This document shows positions 36,813 through 44,747 of a stretch of 64,000 nt of DNA, piece by piece. This DNA comes from Planctomycetota bacterium (GTDB taxonomy: Bacteria > Planctomycetota > Planctomycetia > Pirellulales > PLA5), in NCBI GenBank assembly GCA_003576845.1, contig QEVJ01000009.1:1-64000 (forward strand), read 5' to 3'. Both the position numbers and the translations under genes were made by a program. Position 1 is the stretch's first letter. Every line of letters starts with the position of its first letter. The notes below the pieces were generated by a model. It ran no database searches. It saw nothing but the letters and a program-made list of their open reading frames with translations, and was not told where the DNA came from.

Positions 36813-37139
36813 TTAAGCCGGCAGCTCCAAATCCAAGATCGCCGTGCCCAGCAGCTTTCCTTGGGTGTCGATTCGCAACGAGCGGCTCGCCCCGCCTGCT
36901 AGCACGTCGTAGAGGACGAAATTGAGCGCGGCGATCTTCGGCAACTCGAAACGTTCGACGCGGGCCGGTCCAAGCGGCGCAAAAAACTCCGCCACGCGAT
37001 CGGCCGTCAATCGAGTGACGAGCAGCGCATACTCCGCCGGGCCGTGCGCGACGACGCCGATGTTCGCGTGGTTGCCCTTGTCGCCGCTGCGGGCGTGGGC
37101 GATGTCGCCTAGCACGGCCGTATTTGCTTCGTTCGCCAT
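36813..37139 (-). CDS. AtuA-associated small protein
   Basis: A 108-residue soluble protein of the family that accompanies or is fused to the C-terminus of AtuA-type proteins. LGDIAHARSGDKGNHANIGVVA near the N-terminus is its conserved core. Its ATG is 14 bases after the AtuA gene stop, so the two are co-translated. In pseudomonads AtuA belongs to the acyclic terpene (citronellol/geraniol) utilisation operon, but its reaction is unknown. None of the other atu genes (carboxylase, dehydrogenases) is present here. Confidence 0.85.
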   Translation of the reverse strand: MANEANTAVLGDIAHARSGDKGNHANIGVVAHGPAEYALLVTRLTADRVAEFFAPLGPARVERFELPKIAALNFVLYDVLAGGASRSLRIDTQGKLLGTAILDLELPA

Positions 37140-37153
37140 CGGTTAGCCGTTCG

Positions 37154-38554
37154 TTACCGAGGAGTTGCCGTCCAATCGCCGGCGGCTCTTACGTCGACTC
37201 GCACTTGCACCGCGTCGCGGGCGATTCGCGCCGGCCAATACGCGAACACCGGCCGCACTTCGGGTCGCCCCGCGGCGTAGCCGGCCAATCCCGCCGGACC
37301 GCCGGTGATGAGCGGGGCGATTTCGCGCGTGAACCGTTCGACCGCCTCGCGCCGCGGATCGCGCACCGCAATTCGCAGCATGACTTCCGTTGCATTCGCA
37401 TTCGCCGCGAGCACGCCCGGCACGCCCTCGCCCGCGCCGAGGCATTCGATGTTCGTGGCCTCTGGTTCGATGCCCGCCGCGCGCAACCGCTCGAACACGA
37501 TCGCGGCACACGCCCGCGACCGCTCGACCGCGTCGCGGCCGATTACCAGCAATTGCCCGCTCGCAGTATAGCCGTCGCGATACGCGATTGACACTTTGAG
37601 CGTGTCCGGCGGCGCTTGGCCGCTGGCCCCGCGCACCGTGACGCGATCGGCGCCGATCTCTTCCACTTCGACCGTCGTGAAATCGACGTCGACGTCCGGC
37701 GTTAGATAGTGCCGCGGGTCGCCGATCTCGTACACGAGCTGCTCGCAGACCGTCCGGCGATCGACCGCGCCGCCGCTGGCGTCCGGCTTCGTGATCGTCA
37801 CGCTGCCGTCGGCTTCGAGTTCCGCGATCGGATAGCCGACGTTGGCGAGATCGAGATCGCGCCAGGTGTTCGAGTATCCGCCGGTTACTTGCGCGCCGCA
37901 TTCGATCAAGTGACCGGCAACCGACGCCTGAGCGAGTCGCGGCCAATCGTCCCACCGCCAGCCGAACTCGTGCATTGCGGGGCCGACCGTCAGCGAGGCG
38001 TCGGCGACGCGCCCGGTGATCACGATCCGCGCTCCGGAGGCGAGCGCCTCGACGATCGGCGGCGCACCGAGATAGGCGTTGGCGCTGACGATCGGCTTGC
38101 CTAGGGCGACGAGCGGCTCGCCCGTGTCGAAATGGGCGAAGTCGTGCCCCGCGGCGGCAAGCTCGTCGAGCCGGCCGAGCAAATCGTCTCCCGTGACGAC
38201 GCCAATCGTCGTATCACCCAAGCCGGCGTCGTGCAGAATCTTTCCCGCCGCCGCCGCGCACGCCAGCGGATTCATGCCGCCGGCGTTCGTGACGATCTTA
38301 AGTTGCGGCTGTGCAGCGAGAGCCGGGATCAAGCTTGAGAGCACGTCGAGAAAATCGGCCGCATAGCCGCGCGTGGGGTCCTTCTCGCGCACGCGGGCGA
38401 GAATCGATAGCGTCAATTCGGCCAGGTATTCGAGCGTCAGATAGTCGAGTCGGGTCGCCTCGACGAGCCGCCGCGGCGCATCGAGCCAATCGCCCAAGAA
38501 CCCAGCGCCGTTGCCGATGCGAAGCGTCACCGCGCGCGTCCCGTTGCGTGGCAT
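37154..38554 (-). CDS. AtuA-family protein (DUF1446)
   Basis: A 466-residue cytoplasmic protein. RIGNGAGFLGD at the N-terminus, KIVTNAGGMNP, IVITGRVADASLTVGP and HLIECGAQVTGGY are the conserved blocks of the acyclic terpene utilisation AtuA/DUF1446 family; no biochemical reaction is established. The ATG at 38554 gives the usual N-terminus and lies 2 bases from a large palindromic element (38557-38655), so its promoter and leader must lie in or beyond that repeat. It is followed by its usual small partner. Confidence 0.88.
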   Translation of the reverse strand: MPRNGTRAVTLRIGNGAGFLGDWLDAPRRLVEATRLDYLTLEYLAELTLSILARVREKDPTRGYAADFLDVLSSLIPALAAQPQLKIVTNAGGMNPLACAAAAGKILHDAGLGDTTIGVVTGDDLLGRLDELAAAGHDFAHFDTGEPLVALGKPIVSANAYLGAPPIVEALASGARIVITGRVADASLTVGPAMHEFGWRWDDWPRLAQASVAGHLIECGAQVTGGYSNTWRDLDLANVGYPIAELEADGSVTITKPDASGGAVDRRTVCEQLVYEIGDPRHYLTPDVDVDFTTVEVEEIGADRVTVRGASGQAPPDTLKVSIAYRDGYTASGQLLVIGRDAVERSRACAAIVFERLRAAGIEPEATNIECLGAGEGVPGVLAANANATEVMLRIAVRDPRREAVERFTREIAPLITGGPAGLAGYAAGRPEVRPVFAYWPARIARDAVQVRVDVRAAGDWTATPR

Positions 38555-38556
38555 CC

Positions 38557-38655
38557 GTTTGGGTGGGCACTGGTGGCTCGACCACCAGTGGGAACTGCCG
38601 TTCGACGTCGGCCTTGCGCGCTCACGGGTGGACAAGCCACCCGTGCCACCCAAAC
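38557..38655. repeat. MITE-like palindrome with two internal hairpins, family D
   Basis: Ends GTTTGGGTGGGCAC (38557-38570) and GTGCCACCCAAAC (38643-38655) are inverted copies. Inside are two 9-bp hairpins: CACTGGTGG-ctcga-CCACCAGTG (38568-38590) and CACGGGTGG-acaag-CCACCCGTG (38623-38645), which are near copies of one another. The element ends 2 bases before the AtuA start codon and 11 bases after the NuoM stop codon. Confidence 0.85.
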
Positions 38656-38666
38656 GCCTCGGCGGT

Positions 38667-40394
38667 TCATTTCGTGGTCGCTCTGGCAGTCGGGCCCTCG
38701 GCGACGCGGGTTTCGCCTTCGCCGCTCGGCCGGCGCGATTCCCACGCGGTCAGGTCCTCGACCGTTGCCTGCAAGCTCGTGTCCGTATACCGCAAGACCG
38801 CCTGAGGATACACGCCAAACAGGATCGCCAGCGCCAGAATCGGCGCCCCGATCGCGAGCTCCCAACCGGTCATCGGCGCGATGCCTTCCGCATGGGGACC
38901 TTTGTACTCGCTGCCGAAGAACACGCGCTGCAAGGTCCACAGGATATAGCCCGAAGTGAGCAACACGACCGACGCCGCGACAACCGCCAAGGCCGCGCTG
39001 TACTCGAACGTGCCGAGCACGACCATGATCTCGCCGATGAACCCGCAGAGTCCCGGCAGACCGAGGCCGGCGAAGAAAATGCCGAAGGCCAAGCCGCTAT
39101 AGACGGGCATCTTGGCGTAGATCCCGCCGAACTCGTCGAGGTTGCGATGGTGCACGCGGTCGTAGAGCACGCCGACCATAAAGAACATGCCGGTCGAGCT
39201 GATGCCGTGGGCGATCATCTGGAACATCGCCCCGCTCATGCCCCAGAGCCACGAATCGGCCGCGTTCCAGACGCCGATGCCGAGCACGACGTAGCCCATG
39301 TGCGATACGGAGCTATATGCCACGAGCCGCTTGAAGTCCTTGGCCGCCATCGCCGCGAACGCGCCGTAGACCATGCTCACGATGCCCAAGCCGCAGACGA
39401 AGGTCTGTAGTTCGTATCCACCGGCCGGACAGATTGGGTAGCAAATCCGCAGAATCCCGTATCCTCCGAGCTTCAGGAGCACGCCGGCGAGGATCATCGA
39501 GATTGGCGTCGGGGCTTCGACGTGCGCGTCGGGGAGCCACGTGTGCACCGGCACCGACGGCACCTTGACCACGAAGCCGAGGAACAACAGCAGGAAACAC
39601 CACCACGAGAGGGACTGGCCGAGGAAAGCCTCGCCGTCGAACAGCGTCGTGTGCTGGCCCATCGCCTGGAGGGCGAGGATGTTGAACGTGTGCTGCGATT
39701 TATCGCCGGCGTCGATGGCGGAGCGGAGCGCCGTTGCGTCCGCCGTCGTCGCAACGACGTGGGCCTCCGCCAGTAGCTGGTCGCTAAGCTGGCGCAGGTC
39801 GCTGGCAAAATACAGCAGCAGAATGGCGATGAGCATCAACACGCCGCCGACCAGCGTGAACAAGAAGAACTTGAGCGAAGCATACAACCGCCGCGGCCCG
39901 CCCCAGACGCCGATGAGAAAATACATCGGCACGAGCATGACTTCCCAGAAGACGTAGAACAGGAACAAGTCGAGCGAGAGGAACACGCCCAAGATGCCCG
40001 TTTGCAGCAGCAAGAACAGCGCGCAATACGCTTTGACGTTCTTGGTAATGTTCCAACTGGCGGCCATTGCGAGCACGCCGACGAGGGTGGTGAGCACGAC
40101 GAGCGGCAGGCTGATTCCGTCCACGCCGAGGGCATAGTCGATATTGAGCGACGGGACCCAGCTCGTCAGATAGACGTTCTGCATCGCGGGATTCGACACG
40201 TCGAACGACGCGCGATTGGCGGCCGCCTCCGACGCGCCCGGCGGCAGCGCGACGATAACGCTCAACAGCAGCGTCGCCGCCATGACGGCGAGGGTAAACC
40301 AGCGCTGCGCCGCGGCCGTCCGCATAAACAGCGGCCCGAGCAACACCAACAACGCCGCCCCGATCGAGGGGAGAAAGATAATCAAACTCAGCAA
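38667..40394 (-). CDS. nuoM: NADH-quinone oxidoreductase subunit M
   Basis: A roughly 575-residue, 13-14-helix proton-pumping subunit of complex I. LSLIIFLPSIGAALLVLL at the N-terminus, the VPVHTWLPDAHVEAPTPISMILAGVLLKLGGYGILRI block, and LVAYSSVSHMGYVVLG identify NuoM rather than NuoL or NuoN. About 75 soluble residues (FASDLRQLSDQLLAEAHVV and on) are inserted between helices in the middle, making it longer than the usual ~500. No ATG is available; TTG at 40394 starts at LLSLIIFL, GTG at 40412 and TTG at 40511 are alternatives. No other nuo gene is next to it, so complex I genes must be split in this genome. Confidence 0.88.
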   Translation of the reverse strand: MLSLIIFLPSIGAALLVLLGPLFMRTAAAQRWFTLAVMAATLLLSVIVALPPGASEAAANRASFDVSNPAMQNVYLTSWVPSLNIDYALGVDGISLPLVVLTTLVGVLAMAASWNITKNVKAYCALFLLLQTGILGVFLSLDLFLFYVFWEVMLVPMYFLIGVWGGPRRLYASLKFFLFTLVGGVLMLIAILLLYFASDLRQLSDQLLAEAHVVATTADATALRSAIDAGDKSQHTFNILALQAMGQHTTLFDGEAFLGQSLSWWCFLLLFLGFVVKVPSVPVHTWLPDAHVEAPTPISMILAGVLLKLGGYGILRICYPICPAGGYELQTFVCGLGIVSMVYGAFAAMAAKDFKRLVAYSSVSHMGYVVLGIGVWNAADSWLWGMSGAMFQMIAHGISSTGMFFMVGVLYDRVHHRNLDEFGGIYAKMPVYSGLAFGIFFAGLGLPGLCGFIGEIMVVLGTFEYSAALAVVAASVVLLTSGYILWTLQRVFFGSEYKGPHAEGIAPMTGWELAIGAPILALAILFGVYPQAVLRYTDTSLQATVEDLTAWESRRPSGEGETRVAEGPTARATTK

Positions 40395-40545
40395 GCAACC
40401 GGGCGAAAGCACGGGCAAGTCCCTTGCGAGATAAAGACGAACGACGACCGGTCCGGCGATTGGCCCGGCCGGCGAAAACACGCATTTTAGGGAGCCTCCG
40501 GCCGTTTGCAAGCGGATGCCGGAGGGCGATTCGCGCTTTGCGCGG

Positions 40546-42333
40546 CTATTGTCCGCGGTCGCCGAACTTGGGATTCACCTCGCGGGCAAACTTGCGGGCC
40601 GGGTGGTCGGCGGGCAACTCGCGGAGCAAGAATGGCGTGCCCGCGGCGTGATCCTTTTTGAGCCGGTCGTCCATGCCCTTGAGGTAGTCGATGAACTCGC
40701 CCTCGACCTTGGTCGTGCGGTCGCCTTTGAAGATCAGGATGAAGGCATTTTCGTCGAAGGGGACTTCATAGCCGGTCGGCGTGCCGGCGGTGAAGCGGAA
40801 CAGCGTGCCGGGCTTCATCAAGTGCCGGCGGCCTTTGCTGCAAAGCACCCATTGCCCGCGGACCGTGTAGATGATGCTTTCGCTGCTGTGCGGATGCTCC
40901 TCGACGTACATGCCGCCGGGCATGTCGATGAAATGGGCCTGGCTACCGGTCGCCAACAACAGCGGCCCGATGCGCCCTTCGAGCGTGTCGACGCCGGCCG
41001 TCTTCTCGCGGCTCGTGATGGCGTCGACGATTTCGATGCCGGGGGCGAGCACGGTTCGCTCCGGCGTGGTGTCGGTCTTGGAATCGACCTCCGGCTTGTC
41101 GAGGGCGCGGCCGTTTGCCGGGTCGTCGGGCTGCTTTGAGCCGGCGGCGGCTTCGTGCTCGTGCTCGTGCTCATGTTCGTGCTCGCGTTTGTCCGCGGCT
41201 GCGACTTCGGCGGGGCTATGGCCGCTGGCCGGCGTCGGCGCGACTTTCGACAACCATAGCACGATCTCGCCGTACAGCCGCGGACTATACGGACGGCGAA
41301 AGCTCTCCAGCGTGTATCGCTCGCGGTAGCGCTGGTCTTCGTCGACCGGCGTGCTCTGAAAACTGTGATCCGCGCCGGCAATCGCGACGTGCTTTGTGTG
41401 CTTCTTCACGTTGTCGCCCGCGGCCTTGGCGACGCGGGCCGCGATGCGGGCGGCATGGTCGGGCGGCACGTTCAAATCGTGCTCGCCTTGCAGCGCCAGC
41501 GTCGGCGCGCGGATGTAGGCGAACATCTCATCGGGCGGCATCGTCAACTCTTCGCGGCGTCGGGCCAGGCCGCCCATCGCGAAGCGATAGTCGCCGTCGA
41601 TGAGTTCGACTTCGTTCTTGCCGTCGGCGGCTGCGGTGAGCATCGCCTTATATTGCCGGCCGAGGGCCAGATCGCGGCGACAGTGTTTCTCGGCCCAAGC
41701 GAGGCGGTCGGGGTTGCTCTCGGCCCAACGCACGAGCGAGCCGAACGCATGGGCGTACATTTCTTCCGACGAACCGCACAACGCGCCGAGAAAGATATAA
41801 CCGTCGGCCGCCGTTCCTTGCTTCGAGGCCAGGCACGCGAGATACCCACCGGCGCTTTCGCCCGCCACGACGACCTTCGAGATTTCCTTGCGGCCGCGGG
41901 CGAAGTCGATCGCCGCCGCAACGACGCGGGCTTCGTCCGTGTACGAACCGGTCCAGTCGGTTCTCGACTTGCTGCCCCCGTGGCCGACCGTGTCGTATCG
42001 CAGGCTCGCATACCCCGCGACGACCAATGCCTCGGCCAACCGCCGCAGCGCGTCGCGCTCGGGAGCGCCTTTGGCGAACAGCTTGCCATTGCGGTCGTGC
42101 GACAATGTCCCGCCGACGATCACCACGCACGGAACCTTGTCGTGAGCGCGTGGCAGCAGCAACGTGCCCGCCACGTCGGCGACGGGCGAGGGAATCGTCA
42201 CGTCGATGGCCTGCGGTCCGTCATGCGCTGTGGCCGTGGTCGTCAGCCAACCACAAAACGCGAAGACGAGAACGGCCCTGACAACGGTGCGCAAGATCGC
42301 GTGTGGCTGCAAGTGTTGTGGCGAGCGCGGCAT
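40546..42333 (-). CDS. Exported alpha/beta hydrolase fused to a cupin domain
   Basis: A 595-residue exported protein (signal peptide about 1-36, TATAHD). Residues about 45-370 are an alpha/beta hydrolase: nucleophile Ser160 in VAGESAGGY, acid in QGEHDLNVPPDH, catalytic His in GADHSFQ; the domain resembles dienelactone-type esterases. A His/Glu repeat HEHEHEHEHEHE (about 391-402) forms the linker. Residues about 430-545 are a cupin (EEHPHSSESIIYTVRGQWVLCSKGRRHLMKPGTLFRF) with metal-binding His/Glu residues. The combination suggests hydrolysis coupled with a metal-dependent step on a sugar or aromatic, but the substrate is unknown. The CDS stops 34 bases before the possible TTG start of nuoM at 40511. 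Confidence 0.85.
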   Translation of the reverse strand: MPRSPQHLQPHAILRTVVRAVLVFAFCGWLTTTATAHDGPQAIDVTIPSPVADVAGTLLLPRAHDKVPCVVIVGGTLSHDRNGKLFAKGAPERDALRRLAEALVVAGYASLRYDTVGHGGSKSRTDWTGSYTDEARVVAAAIDFARGRKEISKVVVAGESAGGYLACLASKQGTAADGYIFLGALCGSSEEMYAHAFGSLVRWAESNPDRLAWAEKHCRRDLALGRQYKAMLTAAADGKNEVELIDGDYRFAMGGLARRREELTMPPDEMFAYIRAPTLALQGEHDLNVPPDHAARIAARVAKAAGDNVKKHTKHVAIAGADHSFQSTPVDEDQRYRERYTLESFRRPYSPRLYGEIVLWLSKVAPTPASGHSPAEVAAADKREHEHEHEHEHEAAAGSKQPDDPANGRALDKPEVDSKTDTTPERTVLAPGIEIVDAITSREKTAGVDTLEGRIGPLLLATGSQAHFIDMPGGMYVEEHPHSSESIIYTVRGQWVLCSKGRRHLMKPGTLFRFTAGTPTGYEVPFDENAFILIFKGDRTTKVEGEFIDYLKGMDDRLKKDHAAGTPFLLRELPADHPARKFAREVNPKFGDRGQ

Positions 42334-42386
42334 GGAATTCTTCTCTCGAACGCGACATGGAACGGGTTTGATACGCCGAGGCGAGG

Positions 42387-42650
42387 TCAGCCGCTGCTGC
42401 CGAGTTTGGCGATCAAGTCCATCAACGGTTGAAACAAATCATCGATCGTCTGCGGATCATGGTACCGGTTGGGGGTGTCGAACTCGTGGAATACCTTCAC
42501 AAAATGAGGCTTCCACTTCTCGACCAACGCCCGCTCGCGTTTCTCCAACGCCCGTTCCACCCGAGCCTCCGCTTGCGAATGGGTCCACACGGACAAAGCA
42601 AGCGAGGCGGAGCTTAGCACGAGCGCCGCAATACACAGGAATCGGTTCAT
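42387..42650 (-). CDS. Small exported or membrane-anchored protein
   Basis: An 87-residue protein with an N-terminal hydrophobic segment (FLCIAALVLSSASLALSVWT) followed by a charged helix with heptad-like Glu/Arg/Lys pattern (RVERALEKRERALVEKW) and an acidic C-terminal region. No family is recognised. It has good coding character (start ATG at 42650, stop 42387) and stands alone between the hydrolase-cupin gene and the repeat upstream of recJ. Confidence 0.6.
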   Translation of the reverse strand: MNRFLCIAALVLSSASLALSVWTHSQAEARVERALEKRERALVEKWKPHFVKVFHEFDTPNRYHDPQTIDDLFQPLMDLIAKLGSSG

Positions 42651-42718
42651 GTTCGTCCTCCAGCACGTTGGGTCGCACGTGCGAACATTTCAACGAGTGC
42701 TCATCGTAAAACCGAATT

Positions 42719-42790
42719 CTGTCGGAAGCGAATCTCCTCGCCGATCGGAGTCCAAACCGACGCTTCGGCGAGAGGATTCGCCTCCCACAG
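42719..42790. repeat. MITE/REP-like palindrome, family A copy 3
   Basis: CTGTCGGAAGCGAATCTCC (42719-42737) opposes AGGATTCGCCTCCCACAG (42773-42790) as an imperfect inverted repeat with the family core GGAGGCGAATCC; an internal CGCCGA/TCGGCG pair extends the stem. It lies in the leader of recJ. Confidence 0.75.
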
Positions 42791-42947
42791 TACGGGGACG
42801 GGGTCTTAAGCGGTCCTCCAAGCATAGCTGTCCCACGCGCCAATTCAATGCGCGGGCCGCGGCGGGTTGTCTTGCCGCGTGCCTTTTGTTTCAATTTCAT
42901 GCGGCAGATTTCCCAACCGCGCCGGCACACACGACAGGCAGGACGCT

Positions 42948-44708
42948 ATGGCCAAACTCTGGCGTTTCCATCCGCACGATGCCGAGCGAATCGCTCACAT
43001 GGAACGTTCGGCGGGCGTGTCGCCGATCATCGCCCAACTGCTCGTTGCCCGCGGCGTGACCGATCCGGTCGCCGCGCGGCAGTTTCTCGACCCAAAGCTC
43101 AACACGCTCCGCGATCCCGAGGAATTGCCCGGCGTTTCGCTCGCCGCCGGGCGAATCGCCGCCGCGGTCGCCGACAAGCGGCGGATTGTCATCTACGGCG
43201 ACTACGACGCCGACGGGGTGACGGCCACCGCCCTGCTCTATCGCTGCCTGACGCTCCTCGGCGCGAATGTCGGTTACTACATTCCGAGCCGCTTCGACGA
43301 AGGCTACGGACTCAACGACGACGCCTTGCGGACCATCGCCGCGGGCGGGGCCAAGCTCGTCGTAACGGTCGATTGCGGCATCGCGAGCGTCCGCGAAGCC
43401 CAAACCGCCCGCGAACTCGGCCTGGAACTGGTCATTACCGACCACCACGCGCTCGGTCCGCAACTGCCGGAAGCGGCGGCGCTCGTCCATCCGCAACTGC
43501 CGGGGCATAGCTATCCCTTCGCCGGACTCTGCGGCGCGGGCGTGGCCTTCAAGCTCGCCTGGGCGTTGTGTCAGCACGCCAGCGGCGCAAAGCGGGTCGG
43601 CGAACGGATGAAGGCGTTCCTGCTGCAAGCCGTCGGCCTGGCCGCCATCGGCACGGTCGCCGACGTCGTTCCGCTGGTCGACGAAAACCGCGTACTCGTG
43701 ACCCACGGACTCAATAGTCTCAAACAACAGCCGACGCCCGGACTTGCCGCGCTGATGCGCGTGTGCGAACTCGCGGATAAGCCGCTGCTAACGAGCGAAG
43801 ACCTCGCGTTTTCGATCGGCCCGCGGCTCAACGCCGCGGGCCGACTCGGGCAAGCGCTCCTCGCCGTCGAACTGCTCGCCACCGATTCGCCGGAGCGCGC
43901 ACAAGCACTCGCCGAATACGTCCACGAGCTCAACAACAGCCGCGGCAGCTTGGAACGGAGCATCACGCTCGCCGCGTCGAAGCAAGCGAAGGAGTTTTTC
44001 GATCCCGATGGGGACGCCGCGCTCGTCCTCGCCGATCACGACTGGCACCCCGGCGTGATCGGCATCGTCGCGGGCCGGTTGGTCGAAAAGTTTCATCGGC
44101 CCGTGGTCGTAATTTCGCTCGACAAGCTCGGCGTCAAGCCGGGCCAAGGCTCGGCGCGGAGCGTGCCCGGGTTCGATCTGCACGACGCGCTGGCCGCGTG
44201 TTCGCACCATCTGGTGAGTCACGGGGGCCACGCGGCGGCTGCGGGACTCAAGGTCGAAGAAAGCAACCTCGCGGCGTTTCGAGCCGAGTTCTGCGAGCAC
44301 GCCGCACGGCTGATCAAACCAGAAGGACGTATTGCGGAGCTTTCGATCGACGCGGAAACGCCGCTGGCTTCGCTCACGCTCAACATCGTCGAGCAATTGG
44401 AGCGGCTGGCCCCGTTCGGCAATGGCAACGCCCGACCCGTGCTGGCGACGACGGGTGTCGAACTCGCGCAGCCGCCGAAACGAATGGGCGACGGCGGTCG
44501 GCACGTCTCGCTTACGCTGCGGCACCACGGCGTCACCGCGCGGGCCGTGGCCTTCGGTCAAGGCGAATGGGCCGACGAAATGGCCGCGCTCGACGGGCCG
44601 ATTTCGGTCGCTTACCGCCCGGTCGTCAATCACTTCCGCGGACGGCGGTCCGTCGATCTGCACCTCGTCGACTGGAAACCGGCCCGCGCGGCAGTCGCCG
44701 TTTCGTAG
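42948..44708 (+). CDS. recJ: Single-stranded-DNA-specific exonuclease RecJ
   Basis: A 586-residue DHH-family 5'-3' exonuclease for recombination and mismatch repair. Motifs in order: IVIYGDYDADGVTATAL (81-97), VDCGI (141-145), ITDHHALGP with the DHH triad at 165-167, and in the DHHA1 domain HLVSHGGHAAAAGL. The C-terminal OB-like part follows. The length matches other RecJ proteins. The ATG at 42948 (MAKLWRFHPHD) is the natural start; an upstream in-frame start at 42867 gives an unrelated 27-residue tail. Preceded by a family A repeat. Confidence 0.93.
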   Translation: MAKLWRFHPHDAERIAHMERSAGVSPIIAQLLVARGVTDPVAARQFLDPKLNTLRDPEELPGVSLAAGRIAAAVADKRRIVIYGDYDADGVTATALLYRCLTLLGANVGYYIPSRFDEGYGLNDDALRTIAAGGAKLVVTVDCGIASVREAQTARELGLELVITDHHALGPQLPEAAALVHPQLPGHSYPFAGLCGAGVAFKLAWALCQHASGAKRVGERMKAFLLQAVGLAAIGTVADVVPLVDENRVLVTHGLNSLKQQPTPGLAALMRVCELADKPLLTSEDLAFSIGPRLNAAGRLGQALLAVELLATDSPERAQALAEYVHELNNSRGSLERSITLAASKQAKEFFDPDGDAALVLADHDWHPGVIGIVAGRLVEKFHRPVVVISLDKLGVKPGQGSARSVPGFDLHDALAACSHHLVSHGGHAAAAGLKVEESNLAAFRAEFCEHAARLIKPEGRIAELSIDAETPLASLTLNIVEQLERLAPFGNGNARPVLATTGVELAQPPKRMGDGGRHVSLTLRHHGVTARAVAFGQGEWADEMAALDGPISVAYRPVVNHFRGRRSVDLHLVDWKPARAAVAVS

Positions 44709-44747
44709 GTTCGTCACTTCGAGGCGATGACGGTCGGCGGCCGATCA

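Noticed and set aside
41155-41190. Hexamer repeat of CTCGTG type as a non-coding satellite
   Set aside because: It encodes the in-frame His-Glu run of the hydrolase-cupin linker, so it is coding.
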